A model generated the notes under the pieces. It was not told where the DNA came from. It did not search any database and saw nothing but the letters and a program-made list of their open reading frames with translations. From Actinobacteria bacterium OK074 (GTDB lineage Bacteria; Actinomycetota; Actinomycetes; Streptomycetales; Streptomycetaceae), in NCBI GenBank assembly GCA_001298575.1, contig LJCV01000268.1:1-57003 (forward strand): a stretch of DNA of 57,003 nucleotides, written 5' to 3'. The position numbers were made by a program, and so were the translations under genes. Shown in pieces: positions 1-8,386 of this stretch. Position 1 is the stretch's first letter. Every line of letters starts with the position of its first letter.

Positions 1-328
1 CGGGTCTGGCGCGGCGGCACAGGGCGCGGCTGCTGGGCCCTGCCGTGTGGGTGTCCGTCGCGAAGGCGGTTCATGGCGGTTGCTGCCCAGTGGGCAGCGG
101 CGTTGGCGCCTGCCCCCGCGGGCCCGCAGCCTCCCGCGGCGGTGAGGGGACGGTACGGGGGTGTCCGCCCGCAGCGGATGGCGCGTCAACTTACGGCGCC
201 CTCTACCGCCTCACCCATTTCGCGCCAGACCGAGGACGGATACCCCCGTGGCGGCACCGACCCCCCACCCACCCCCAGGGGCGCGGGGAACTGCGCGAGC
301 AACCCCTACCGACCCGCAGTCGGAGACG
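1..328. other. Left-edge non-coding stretch
   Basis: I see no convincing gene in the first 328 bases. Open frames here lack recognisable protein motifs. The only structure is one copy of the intergenic repeat described at 275-319, just beyond the stop of the minus-strand membrane-protein gene. Confidence 0.5.
275..319. repeat. Streptomyces-type intergenic repeat, copy A
   Basis: Contains CAGGGGCGCGGGGAACTGCG followed by CGAGCAACC and, a little later, ACCCGCAG. The same core recurs at 12447-12512 and 12523-12610, and as a diverged copy at 40921-40987. Elements of this kind are common between Streptomyces genes, often just past a stop codon. It may be a mobile or structural intergenic element; its function is unknown to me. 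Confidence 0.6.
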
Positions 329-1156
329 CTACCCCTGCGCCCCCAACACCCCCCGCAACTCCTTTGGCAACAACTCCTCGCACGACTGCTGAGACGCGTT
401 CGTCAAGGCGTCCTTCGTGCAGGTGTAGTAGTCCCTGTACACGAGCTGCGCCGTGAAGGTCGCCGCCACCATGGCCAGGGCCAGGGACGCCGTCACCAGG
501 CCGCTGATGGCCGCCGAGGTCTGGGGCCGGGCCGGAGGGACCGGCGGCGGTGGCGTGTTCGGGTCCGGCTGGGGCGGCTTGGCGCGGAGCGCGCTCGCGC
601 CCCAGTACAGGGACAGCGCGCCCAGCAGCAGCGCCACGGACGGCCAGCCGAACAACGCGAAGAAGAACGCCCACATCCCGGACAGCAGCGAATAGCGTGC
701 GCGACGCTGCGCCGGGTCCATCGGGTCCCAGCGCAACCCACCGCCCTGGCCCGGTCCGCCCGGTCCGCCCGGCCCGCCAGGTCCACCCTGGCCCTCCGGC
801 CCGTTCTGGCGCCCCGGGCGGTCGCCGAAACCACCGCCCGCCGACGGCCCCGGCTGCCGGTCGCTCCACTGGCTGCCCCACGGCGCCTCCCCGTCACCCC
901 CCACGGGCCGCCGCGGCTGCCACGGCCGATCCGGCGCCCCCTCCGGCGGCGGCGCGAAGGGATTGTCCTGCGAGGAGTCCGAGGAGTCCGAGGAATCCGA
1001 GGAATCCGTGGACGTCTCGGGGGCCTCCACCGGCCTGTTCCCGTCGCCGTTCCCGCCCCCACCCCCGGACGCACCCCCATCCTCCCGGGGCGGCGTGGGC
1101 GAAGGGCGCCGCTCGCGCAGCAGGAGCGGAGGGAGGCGGAGACTGCGGTCCGGCAT
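329..1156 (-). CDS. Gly/Pro-rich membrane protein with C-terminal membrane domain
   Basis: This 275-residue protein starts at ATG 1156, with an AGGGAAG element about 12 bases upstream; the longer open frame upstream has no such support. The first ~145 residues are a disordered Gly/Pro/Ser/Asp-rich cytoplasmic tail with a run of Ser-Asp-Ser pairs. Two hydrophobic segments follow (around WAFFFALFGWPSVALLLGAL and ISGLVTASLALAMVAATF), then a short tail with two cysteines. This resembles DUF4190-type small membrane proteins. It sits upstream of purN on the opposite strand, where S. coelicolor also has an integral membrane protein (from memory). Function is unknown. Confidence 0.8.
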   Translation of the reverse strand: MPDRSLRLPPLLLRERRPSPTPPREDGGASGGGGGNGDGNRPVEAPETSTDSSDSSDSSDSSQDNPFAPPPEGAPDRPWQPRRPVGGDGEAPWGSQWSDRQPGPSAGGGFGDRPGRQNGPEGQGGPGGPGGPGGPGQGGGLRWDPMDPAQRRARYSLLSGMWAFFFALFGWPSVALLLGALSLYWGASALRAKPPQPDPNTPPPPVPPARPQTSAAISGLVTASLALAMVAATFTAQLVYRDYYTCTKDALTNASQQSCEELLPKELRGVLGAQG

Positions 1157-1650
1157 CAGGTGTGCGTCTTCCCTTGGTGACCTCGGTGAACCTGAACCTT
1201 GGTGTTCGTGTTCCTCGGCGGACGGTGGCAGGCGGAGCGAGTGGCCGGCGGAGCGGGCAATTGGTCGTGACCTCTGGTCGTGTCGTCGTGACCTCTGGTC
1301 GTGTCGTTCTTCCATCGACCACCTACCCACCGCCACCCCCCACACCCCCGACATACGTAACACGTACCCGCCCTGGTCAACGTCCCGCGCCCGCCGGTCG
1401 TTCCCCGTGCGGTCCCGTGACCCGTCTTCCCCGTCGGCTTCCGGCCAGGAGGCCGGCGGCGCCCGGCGGGCGGATGCACCCCGCACGCTACCTTCCGCCC
1501 CGGCCCCCGTCCCATGGGGGCCGCCCGGTGTGCCGGTATCGTTGCTGGCGGCCGACCGCTTCGTAGACTTCCCCGTATCCCGGGGCGCGAAGCATTCGTA
1601 CGACTGTACAAACCGGCCGTACCGACGCTCCCCCGAGAAAGGGCCCCACC
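1157..1650. other. Intergenic region between divergent genes
   Basis: A 494-base gap holding the divergent promoters of the membrane protein and purN-purH. It contains a 21-bp direct repeat (1264-1284 and 1285-1305, core GTCGTGACCTCTGGTCGTG). Near purN it has a cluster of GTAC-containing sequence around 1597-1622 (GTACGACTGTAC, then CCGTAC), a possible regulatory site. No gene is convincing here. Confidence 0.5.
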
Positions 1651-2352
1651 GTGGCCGCCAAGCCCGTGGCCAAGAGCCTTCCCGAGGCCAAGCCCCTTCC
1701 CGCGGACGAGAACCTTCCCGCGGCCAAGCGACTCCCCACGGCCAAGCGACTCGTCGTCCTGGTCTCCGGATCCGGTACGAACCTTCAGGCGCTGCTCGAC
1801 GCCATCGCCCGTGACGGCGCCGCCGCGTACGGCGCCGAGATCGTGGCCGTCGGAGCCGACCGGGACGGCATCGAGGGGCTCGCCCGGGCCGAGCGCGCGG
1901 GGATCCCGACCTTCGTCCGCAAGGTCAGGGACTACGACAGCCGGGACGCCTGGGACGCCGCCCTCGCCGAGGCGGTGTCGGCGTACGCGCCCGATCTCGT
2001 CGTGTCCGCCGGGTTCATGAAGATCGTGGGCAAGGAGTTCCTCGCCCGGTTCGGCGGGCGGACCGTCAACACGCACCCCGCCCTGCTGCCCAGTTTTCCG
2101 GGGGCCCACGGCGTACGCGACGCGCTCGCGTACGGCGCGAAGGTCACCGGCTGCACCGTCCACTTCGTCGACGACGGCGTCGACACCGGACCGATCATCG
2201 CTCAGGGCGTGGTGGAGGTCCGGAACGAGGACGACGAGAGCGCTCTGCACGAGCGCATCAAGGACGTCGAGCGAAGGCTGCTCGTCGAGGTCGTGGGGCG
2301 GCTCGCTCGTAACGGCCATCGCATTGAGGGACGAAAGGTAGTTATCCAGTGA
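1651..2352 (+). CDS. purN: Phosphoribosylglycinamide formyltransferase
   Basis: Transfers the formyl group of 10-formyltetrahydrofolate to glycinamide ribonucleotide in de novo purine synthesis. The start is GTG 1651, with GAGAAAGG upstream. The phosphate-binding GSGTNL motif is at residues 40-45. The catalytic Asn and His lie in NTHPALLPSFPG (N140, H142), and the catalytic Asp is D178 in DTGPII. The protein has 233 residues, about 30 more than bacterial PurN usually has. The excess is an N-terminal Lys/Ala/Leu/Pro-rich segment built from repeated K-x-LP units, possibly a start-site or repeat expansion. It overlaps purH by four bases (GTGA), so the two are translationally coupled. Confidence 0.96.
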   Translation: MAAKPVAKSLPEAKPLPADENLPAAKRLPTAKRLVVLVSGSGTNLQALLDAIARDGAAAYGAEIVAVGADRDGIEGLARAERAGIPTFVRKVRDYDSRDAWDAALAEAVSAYAPDLVVSAGFMKIVGKEFLARFGGRTVNTHPALLPSFPGAHGVRDALAYGAKVTGCTVHFVDDGVDTGPIIAQGVVEVRNEDDESALHERIKDVERRLLVEVVGRLARNGHRIEGRKVVIQ

Positions 2353-3911
2353 CCGCCGAGAGCAACAAGCGAGCCATCCGTCGCGCGCTGGTCAGTGTCT
2401 ACGACAAGACCGGGCTCGAAGAGCTCGCGCGCGGGCTGCACGAGGCCGGCGTCGAACTCGTCTCCACGGGCTCCACCGCCGGCCGTATCGCCGCCGCCGG
2501 TATCCCCGTCACCAAGGTCGAGGAGCTGACCGGGTTCCCCGAGTGCCTGGACGGCCGGGTCAAGACCCTGCACCCCAAGGTGCACGCGGGCATCCTCGCC
2601 GACCTCCGCCTCGACAGCCATCGCGAGCAGCTCGCCGAACTGGGTGTGGAGCCGTTCGACCTCGTCGTCGTCAACCTCTACCCGTTCCGCGAGACCGTCG
2701 CCTCCGGCGCGTCCGCCGACGAGTGCGTCGAGCAGATCGACATCGGCGGGCCCTCGATGGTCCGCGCCGCCGCCAAGAACCACCCCTCGGTCGCGGTCGT
2801 CACCAGCCCCGCCCGCTACGCCGACGTCCTCGGCGCGGTCCAGGACGGCGGCTTCGACCTCACCACCCGCAGGCGGCTGGCCGCCGAGGCGTTCCAGCAC
2901 ACGGCCGCCTACGACGTCGCCGTCGCCTCCTGGTTCGCCTCCTCCTACGCGCCCGTCGACGAGTCGGTCTTCCCCGACTTCCTCGGCGCCACGTACGAGC
3001 GCGCCAACACCCTCCGCTACGGCGAGAACCCGCACCAGGGCGCGGCGTTGTACGTCGACGGCAGCGGCGGCCTGGCCGAGGCCGAGCAGCTGCACGGCAA
3101 GGAGATGTCGTACAACAACTACACGGACACGGACGCCGCCCGCCGTGCCGCGTACGACCACGCCGAGCCGTGCGTCGCGATCATCAAGCACGCCAACCCC
3201 TGTGGCATCGCGGTCGGTTCGGACGTCGCCGAGGCGCACCGCAAGGCGCACGCGTGCGACCCGCTGTCGGCGTTCGGCGGCGTGATCGCCGTCAACCGGC
3301 CGGTCAGCAAGGAGCTGGCGGAGCAGGTCGCCGACATCTTCACCGAGGTCATCGTCGCGCCCGGTTACGAGGAGGGGGCCCTGGAGGCCCTCACCAAGAA
3401 GAAGAACATCCGCGTGCTGCGGGTCCCCAACGGGCCCGCCAACCCCGCCGAGTTGAAGCCCATCGACGGCGGCGCGCTGCTCCAGGTCACCGACCGCCTC
3501 CAGGCCGAGGGCGACGACCCGGCCAACTGGACGCTGGCGACGGGCGAGGCCCTGTCCGCCGAGGAACTCCAGGAGTTGGCCTTCGCCTGGAAGGCGTGCC
3601 GGGCCGTCAAGTCCAACGCCATCCTCCTGGCCAAGGACGGGGCCTCGGTCGGCGTCGGCATGGGGCAGGTCAACCGCGTCGACTCCGCGAAGCTGGCCGT
3701 CGAACGGGCGGGCGCCGAGCGGGCGTTGGGCTCGTACGCAGCCTCGGACGCGTTCTTCCCGTTCCCGGACGGACTGGAGATCCTCACCGCGGCGGGCGTC
3801 AAGGCCGTGGTCCAGCCCGGCGGTTCGGTCCGCGACGAACTCGTCGTCGAGGCGGCCCAGAAGGCGGGCGTGACCATGTACTTCACGGGCACGCGGCACT
3901 TCTTCCACTGA
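2349..3911 (+). CDS. purH: Bifunctional AICAR transformylase / IMP cyclohydrolase
   Basis: Catalyses the last two steps to IMP: formylation of AICAR, then ring closure. The 520-residue length is normal for the family. The N-terminal ~150 residues form the IMP cyclohydrolase (MGS-like) domain, including TGSTAGRIAAAG-like sequence (STGSTAGR) and a DGRVKTLHPKVHAGIL motif. The remainder is the transformylase, with the catalytic KHANPCG motif and a C-terminal VQPGGSVRD. It starts at GTG overlapping the purN stop, so the two form one operon. A strong terminator follows at 3989-4023. Confidence 0.97.
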   Translation: MTAESNKRAIRRALVSVYDKTGLEELARGLHEAGVELVSTGSTAGRIAAAGIPVTKVEELTGFPECLDGRVKTLHPKVHAGILADLRLDSHREQLAELGVEPFDLVVVNLYPFRETVASGASADECVEQIDIGGPSMVRAAAKNHPSVAVVTSPARYADVLGAVQDGGFDLTTRRRLAAEAFQHTAAYDVAVASWFASSYAPVDESVFPDFLGATYERANTLRYGENPHQGAALYVDGSGGLAEAEQLHGKEMSYNNYTDTDAARRAAYDHAEPCVAIIKHANPCGIAVGSDVAEAHRKAHACDPLSAFGGVIAVNRPVSKELAEQVADIFTEVIVAPGYEEGALEALTKKKNIRVLRVPNGPANPAELKPIDGGALLQVTDRLQAEGDDPANWTLATGEALSAEELQELAFAWKACRAVKSNAILLAKDGASVGVGMGQVNRVDSAKLAVERAGAERALGSYAASDAFFPFPDGLEILTAAGVKAVVQPGGSVRDELVVEAAQKAGVTMYFTGTRHFFH

Positions 3912-3988
3912 ACACCAATGCCGAGCGCTGAACTGGCCTGTCAGGCAACGCAGTTGACCGGCTGATCGGTACGCGCATCGGCAATTAC

Positions 3989-4023
3989 GCGGCGGCCCAC
4001 CGGAAACTCCGGTGGGCCGCCGC
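3989..4023. terminator. Rho-independent-type hairpin after purH
   Basis: A perfect 15-bp stem (GCGGCGGCCCACCGG at 3989-4003, complement at 4009-4023) closes a 5-base AAACT loop. It ends purN-purH transcription about 80 bases past the stop. There is no U tract, as is usual in Streptomyces. Confidence 0.85.
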
Positions 4024-4116
4024 ATCGTGTTCCGAACTCGCCTTTCGTACACGTGTGCTGCGCTAACCTCGCCGTCACAGGCGTCGCGCAACAGACACAA
4101 GAGGCACAGGATCACC

Positions 4117-6057
4117 ATGCCAGTCCAGCCCCGCAGCCGGTCCGAGCTGATGGCTTACGCGGCGGCCGGTATGGAGCCGCCGCCCGTGGTCCCGCTGCGG
4201 AAGAGCGACCCGCGGCGGGCGGGCCCGTACCGGCTGGAGTCGGTGCTCGGCAGTGGCGGCATGGGCCGGGTCTACCTGGGGCGGCGGACCACCGGCGGGG
4301 CGGGGCTCGCCGCCGTCAAGGTGGTGCGGCCCGAGTACGCGGAGGACCCGCTGTTCCGCAAGCGGTTCGAGCGGGAGGTCAGCGCGCTGGACCGGGTCCG
4401 GGGCGCGCACGTCGTGCGGCTGATGGGCAGCGGCTGCGAGGAGGACCTGGTCTGGGTCGCCACCGAGTACATACCGGGGCCCACGCTCGCCGAACTCGTC
4501 GACGAGCGCGGGCCGATCGGAGCGGCGGCGGCCTGGCGGCTGCTGGCCGACGTCGGGCGGGCGATCGAGGCGATCTGGCGGGCGGGCATCGTGCACCGCG
4601 ACCTCAAGCCGTCCAACGTGATCCTGGGGGCCGACGGCGCCCGTGTCATCGACTTCGGCGTCGTCCAGGCCATCGACGGCACCACGCTCACGGCCACCGG
4701 CCAGAACGTCGGGACGCCCGCGTACATGTCCCCGGAGCAGACCCGGGGCCGTCAGGTGACCGCCGCCTCCGACGTCTTCTCGCTGGCCTCCACCCTCACT
4801 TACGCGGTCGCGGGCGAGCCGCCGTTCGGCGAGGGCACGGGCGTCGACGTGCTGCACCGGGTGGCCTTCGACCCGCCCAGGGAGGAGACCCTCGACAAGG
4901 TCGCGGCCGTCGACGCGGAACTCGCCGCGTTCATCCGCACCTGCCTGGACAAGGACCCCGAACGGCGCCCGACGCCGGAGACGGTGTTCCGGACGGCGAT
5001 CGGGCACCAACTGGCGGCCGAGGGACCACTTCCCACCGACCCCGTACCCGACCTCGCCCCCAATCCCCCCCCCGCCAAGCCCAACAACCGCAACAAGCTG
5101 ATCCTCGCCGCCGCCACAACCGCCGCCGCCGTCCTCGTAGTCGGCACCCTCACCGCCGTCCTCCTCCGGCACGGCGACGACGGTACGTCCGCCGCCCCCG
5201 TAGCCCCCGCCGTGACGGACAACTCGCCCTCCCCGCCGCCCACTTCACAGCCGTCGCCCTCGTCCACCCCGTCGAGGACCGGCACCCCCACGGAGTCGGC
5301 GGACTCGACCGGCGCGTCCCCCACGCAGGCGTCGAAGGCCCCCGACCTCCGCTCCACCGCCTGCCCCGCCGAAATCACCCCGGGAACAGGAACAGCCGCA
5401 AGTACCGCCTGCGTCAAGGAACTTCAGCGGCTGCTCACCGGCTGGGGCCTCTACGTCCCCGTCGACGGGAAGTTCGGCGCCTCGACGACCGCCGCCGTGA
5501 AGGCGTTCGAGACCGCGGCCGGAGCCACCGTGGACGGAAAGGCCGGCGCGTACGTCAAGAAGCTGCTGTACAGCGCGGCCCGCGGACCCGTCCGGACGGG
5601 CGCGCTCACCGTCACCGAGAGCGTCAACGCCGTCGACATCGCCCGCTGCTTGGAGGCGGGCCTCGGCGGTGCGGGCCTGGACGTCGAGGTCTGGGGGTGT
5701 GCGGGCAGGACCGCGCAGCAGTGGGCGCTGTACCGCGTGCCCGGTCGGGCGTCCGAGTACCTCGTCGTCAACCGGGCCAACCACCGTTGCCTGGACGCCG
5801 ATTCGGCCACGACCGGCCACAACGGCCAGCGGGTCCGGGCCCGTACCTGCGACGGCCTGGACGCCCAGCGCTGGCGTCCGGGCGTCGGAGCCGGTGCCGG
5901 CTCCGGTGCCGGTGCCGCGTCCGGCGGACGCACCCTCGTCAGCGTCCCCGACGGCTTCTGTCTGGACGCGGAGGCCGAGACCTCCGGCCAGGACGGCCAG
6001 CCGGTGCAGGGCTGGTCCTGCGCGGGCAGCGTCAACCAGGTGTGGAACTGGTCCTGA
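4117..6057 (+). CDS. Transmembrane Ser/Thr protein kinase with peptidoglycan-binding and ricin-lectin ectodomains
   Basis: The 646-residue protein starts at ATG 4117. The kinase domain (about residues 38-300) is complete: GSGGMG loop at 45-50, K68 in AAVKV, catalytic HRDLKPSN at 160-167 and DFG at 179-181. A Pro-rich stretch and one membrane segment (about 328-350) follow, so the kinase is cytoplasmic. The outer part has a Pro/Ser/Thr linker, then a PG_binding_1-like domain (roughly 430-500, LQRLLTGWGLYVPVDGKFG), then a ricin B-type lectin with repeated C-L-D and Q-x-W motifs to the C-terminus. PASTA domains, usual for PknB sensors, are absent. I infer a cell-wall or carbohydrate-sensing kinase. 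Confidence 0.9.
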   Translation: MPVQPRSRSELMAYAAAGMEPPPVVPLRKSDPRRAGPYRLESVLGSGGMGRVYLGRRTTGGAGLAAVKVVRPEYAEDPLFRKRFEREVSALDRVRGAHVVRLMGSGCEEDLVWVATEYIPGPTLAELVDERGPIGAAAAWRLLADVGRAIEAIWRAGIVHRDLKPSNVILGADGARVIDFGVVQAIDGTTLTATGQNVGTPAYMSPEQTRGRQVTAASDVFSLASTLTYAVAGEPPFGEGTGVDVLHRVAFDPPREETLDKVAAVDAELAAFIRTCLDKDPERRPTPETVFRTAIGHQLAAEGPLPTDPVPDLAPNPPPAKPNNRNKLILAAATTAAAVLVVGTLTAVLLRHGDDGTSAAPVAPAVTDNSPSPPPTSQPSPSSTPSRTGTPTESADSTGASPTQASKAPDLRSTACPAEITPGTGTAASTACVKELQRLLTGWGLYVPVDGKFGASTTAAVKAFETAAGATVDGKAGAYVKKLLYSAARGPVRTGALTVTESVNAVDIARCLEAGLGGAGLDVEVWGCAGRTAQQWALYRVPGRASEYLVVNRANHRCLDADSATTGHNGQRVRARTCDGLDAQRWRPGVGAGAGSGAGAASGGRTLVSVPDGFCLDAEAETSGQDGQPVQGWSCAGSVNQVWNWS

Positions 6058-6091
6058 CGCGCCCGGAGTTGCGGCATACGACGGCGGCGGC

Positions 6092-6119
6092 CTCCGGCCC
6101 TCCCCCGAGGGAGCCGGAG
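6092..6119. terminator. Hairpin between convergent genes
   Basis: CTCCGGC (6092-6098) pairs with GCCGGAG (6113-6119). An inner TCCC/GGGA stem continues it after a small bulge. It lies between the kinase stop and the convergent secreted-protein stop, so it can serve both strands. Confidence 0.6.
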
Positions 6120-6139
6120 ACCGCCTGTCCGTGGGTGGA

Positions 6140-6613
6140 TCAGCAGGGGCGCAGGGAGTAGATCGGGTCCCAGGTGGCGGTGCCCGCCTGGTAGGCCGTC
6201 GACGTCCAGCGCACGCTGCCGTCCTGGTTGTAGAACCTGGCGACCGTGCCGGGGGTCTGGTTGTTGGTGAAGGGGCCGTTGCCGGTCCAGTTGGAGACGG
6301 TCCAGGTCTGGCACTTGTAGAAGTCGAACTTGGTGCCGTTGACCACCATGCACAGGTGGCCGTACCCGCAGGCCAGGTCCTGCGCGGTGACCTTGCCCGT
6401 GGGGGCCGCGGTGACGTTCAGGCCGTCGTAACTGACCTTGTCCGACGTGACCTTGAGGGGCTTCTGGTTGCCCGTGAGTACCTGGTCGGCGGCCTGCTGG
6501 AGGCTGGTGACGCGGGTGCCGTCCGGTGTGGCCGCGGCGGTGGCGGCGGCCGTGGAGCCGGCGAGCAGGGCGGTGGCCGCGAGGAGCAGTGCGGCGGGCC
6601 TGGCGATGTGCAT
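6140..6613 (-). CDS. Secreted small protein, peptidase-inhibitor I36-like
   Basis: The 157-residue protein has a Sec signal peptide (MHIARPAALLLAATALLAGS, cleaved near ATAAA). The mature part carries LACGYGHLCMVVNG, a cysteine-containing pattern followed by FDFYKCQTW and a C-terminal cysteine. This resembles the Streptomyces peptidase inhibitor family I36 / SMPI-like secreted proteins, which have a beta-gamma-crystallin-like fold. A GGGGGA ribosome site precedes the ATG. Inhibitor activity is an inference from weak similarity. Confidence 0.75.
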   Translation of the reverse strand: MHIARPAALLLAATALLAGSTAAATAAATPDGTRVTSLQQAADQVLTGNQKPLKVTSDKVSYDGLNVTAAPTGKVTAQDLACGYGHLCMVVNGTKFDFYKCQTWTVSNWTGNGPFTNNQTPGTVARFYNQDGSVRWTSTAYQAGTATWDPIYSLRPC

Positions 6614-6766
6614 GTTCGTTCCCCCGAACGGTGAACTGTGGAACCTTGCTCGGACGTTGCCGGGGCGGCCGTGGTGGTCGCGGTGGTCGTTCCGGTCGTG
6701 CCGCGGCGCCTCGTGGTTCCACTGTGCGGGGTGGGTCCCGGGACCGGTACCTGTGAACTCTCAGGG

Positions 6767-8386
6767 TCACTTCCTGCCCGGGGGCGTGTACTCCTTGAGG
6801 TAGTGGGTGAGGCGGGTGGCGTAGCTACGGACCTGCGGGGGGACGCCGCCCGCCTTGTTCACCACCTTGTACGAGGTCCGGTACCCGGCGGCGATCAGTA
6901 CCCGTTCGTCGCCGGGGAGGTCCTTGCTCAGGGCGGTCGGGATGAAGCAGAGGTAGCGGCCCATGGCCTGGATGGACACCGTGGGGGAGAGCGGCGGGGT
7001 GGGGGTGCTCCTGGCGGGCTCGCCGTTGTCGTTCATCCACCAGCGCATGATGTTCGGGGTCCAGCGGGCGATGCCGTACTCGCCCTTCGCGGGGTCCGAC
7101 AGATCGGGGTCGAAGTTGCTCTCGACCTTGAGCATGCCCGCGATCAGCGCCGGAGTGACGTACGGATTGGCGCACTTGTGCGCGGTGTCGACGATCACGA
7201 CGCGGTACTTCACCGGAATGCCCTTGTCCGTACGGAGTTCGGAGGCGCCGTACGTCGCCGGGTTTACCGTGACCTGCGCCGTTCCGGTGGCGGTGGCTCC
7301 GGCCGTGCCCCTGCTTCCGCCGTCCTGCCGGGCCCAGTTGGTGACGCCGTAGGCCGCCGCCGACGTCACCGCCACGATCCCCGCCGCCGTCGCGACGGCC
7401 GCCCGCCGGGAGAGCCGGCGCAGGAGCGGGCCGCGGCTGCGGGGTGCGCCCGCCGCCGTCTCCACCTGGGGCAGCAGGGCGCGGGTGGAGGGGCGGTCCC
7501 TGCCGGTGCGCGACAGGCAGCCGTGGACGATCTCCCGCCAGGCGTCCGGGAGTTCGGGGGAGAGGCGGAGTTCGTCGGACGCGCGGGCGTACGCGACGGC
7601 GGCGTCCCGGCGGGCCGACGGGGTGCCGCCCGGCAGCGGGAAGGAGCCGGTCAGGACGAGGTGGGCGAGGACGCCGAAGGCCCAGACGTCGGCCGACGGG
7701 CGGATCTGGCGCCCGCGTTCGCCGATCTCGGACCAGAGGAGTTCCGGCGGCGTGTAGTCGGGCGTGGAGAACGCCGGGGTGTACGCGTGCGTGCCCTCCA
7801 GCTCGGCGGCCATGTTGAAGTCGGCCAGCCGGGCCGAACCGTCCTTCATCAGCAGCACGTTGGCGGGCTTGAGGTCGCCGTGCACCCAGTTCGCCCGGTG
7901 CAACTGGGCCAGCCCCGCGCAGACCTGGGCCAGCAGCGCGGGCCCGTCCGGCGGTCTGGGCGTACGGGCCAGCAGCGCGGCCAGGGAGGTCTCCGCCTTC
8001 TCCAGTACGAGGACGGTGGCGCCGTCGAGCTGGGGGCGGTCCGCGTCGTCGACGGTCAGGGTGTCGTAGAGGCGGATCAGGCGCGGGTCCTTGAGCCTGC
8101 GGTGCAACTCGACCTCGCGTTCGGCGAGTTCGCGCAGGTGGGTGAGTTGGCGGGGGGTGCCCGTGCCGGTGGGCAGGAACTTGAGGGCGGCGGTTTTCGG
8201 CCGCTCGGCGCGGGCTTCGGAGCCGTTCCGGGCGCTCAGCACCTCCGCCTCTCCCGTTTCTCCTCCGGCCCACCGCGCCTCGTACACACTTCCGAAGGCG
8301 CCCGTCGCGATCGGGTCGCGCACTTCCCACGGCCCCACCCGGTAGCCCTTGGGCACGGAGACGGCGTACGGCTCGGGTCCGGTCAC
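6767..8386 (-). CDS. Ser/Thr protein kinase fused to an extracytoplasmic lytic-transglycosylase-like domain
   Basis: The 539-residue protein starts at GTG 8386, overlapping the FHA gene by four bases. The kinase domain spans about residues 20-310: glycine loop ATGAFGSVY at 27-35, K69, HGDLKPANV at 169-177 (HGD instead of HRD) and DFN at 189-191 instead of DFG. Lys and both catalytic Asp residues are kept. One membrane segment (about 330-350) and a Gly/Thr-rich linker follow. From about 385 there is a lysozyme-like fold region with VESNFDPDLSDPAKGEYGIA (about 421-440), where E422 would be the catalytic glutamate of a soluble-lytic-transglycosylase domain. I infer a kinase that reads or is tied to peptidoglycan turnover. 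Confidence 0.88.
   Translation of the reverse strand: MTGPEPYAVSVPKGYRVGPWEVRDPIATGAFGSVYEARWAGGETGEAEVLSARNGSEARAERPKTAALKFLPTGTGTPRQLTHLRELAEREVELHRRLKDPRLIRLYDTLTVDDADRPQLDGATVLVLEKAETSLAALLARTPRPPDGPALLAQVCAGLAQLHRANWVHGDLKPANVLLMKDGSARLADFNMAAELEGTHAYTPAFSTPDYTPPELLWSEIGERGRQIRPSADVWAFGVLAHLVLTGSFPLPGGTPSARRDAAVAYARASDELRLSPELPDAWREIVHGCLSRTGRDRPSTRALLPQVETAAGAPRSRGPLLRRLSRRAAVATAAGIVAVTSAAAYGVTNWARQDGGSRGTAGATATGTAQVTVNPATYGASELRTDKGIPVKYRVVIVDTAHKCANPYVTPALIAGMLKVESNFDPDLSDPAKGEYGIARWTPNIMRWWMNDNGEPARSTPTPPLSPTVSIQAMGRYLCFIPTALSKDLPGDERVLIAAGYRTSYKVVNKAGGVPPQVRSYATRLTHYLKEYTPPGRK

Noticed and set aside
2202..4118. A 638-codon minus-strand frame over purH
   Set aside because: Antisense to an unambiguous purH and without recognisable domains.
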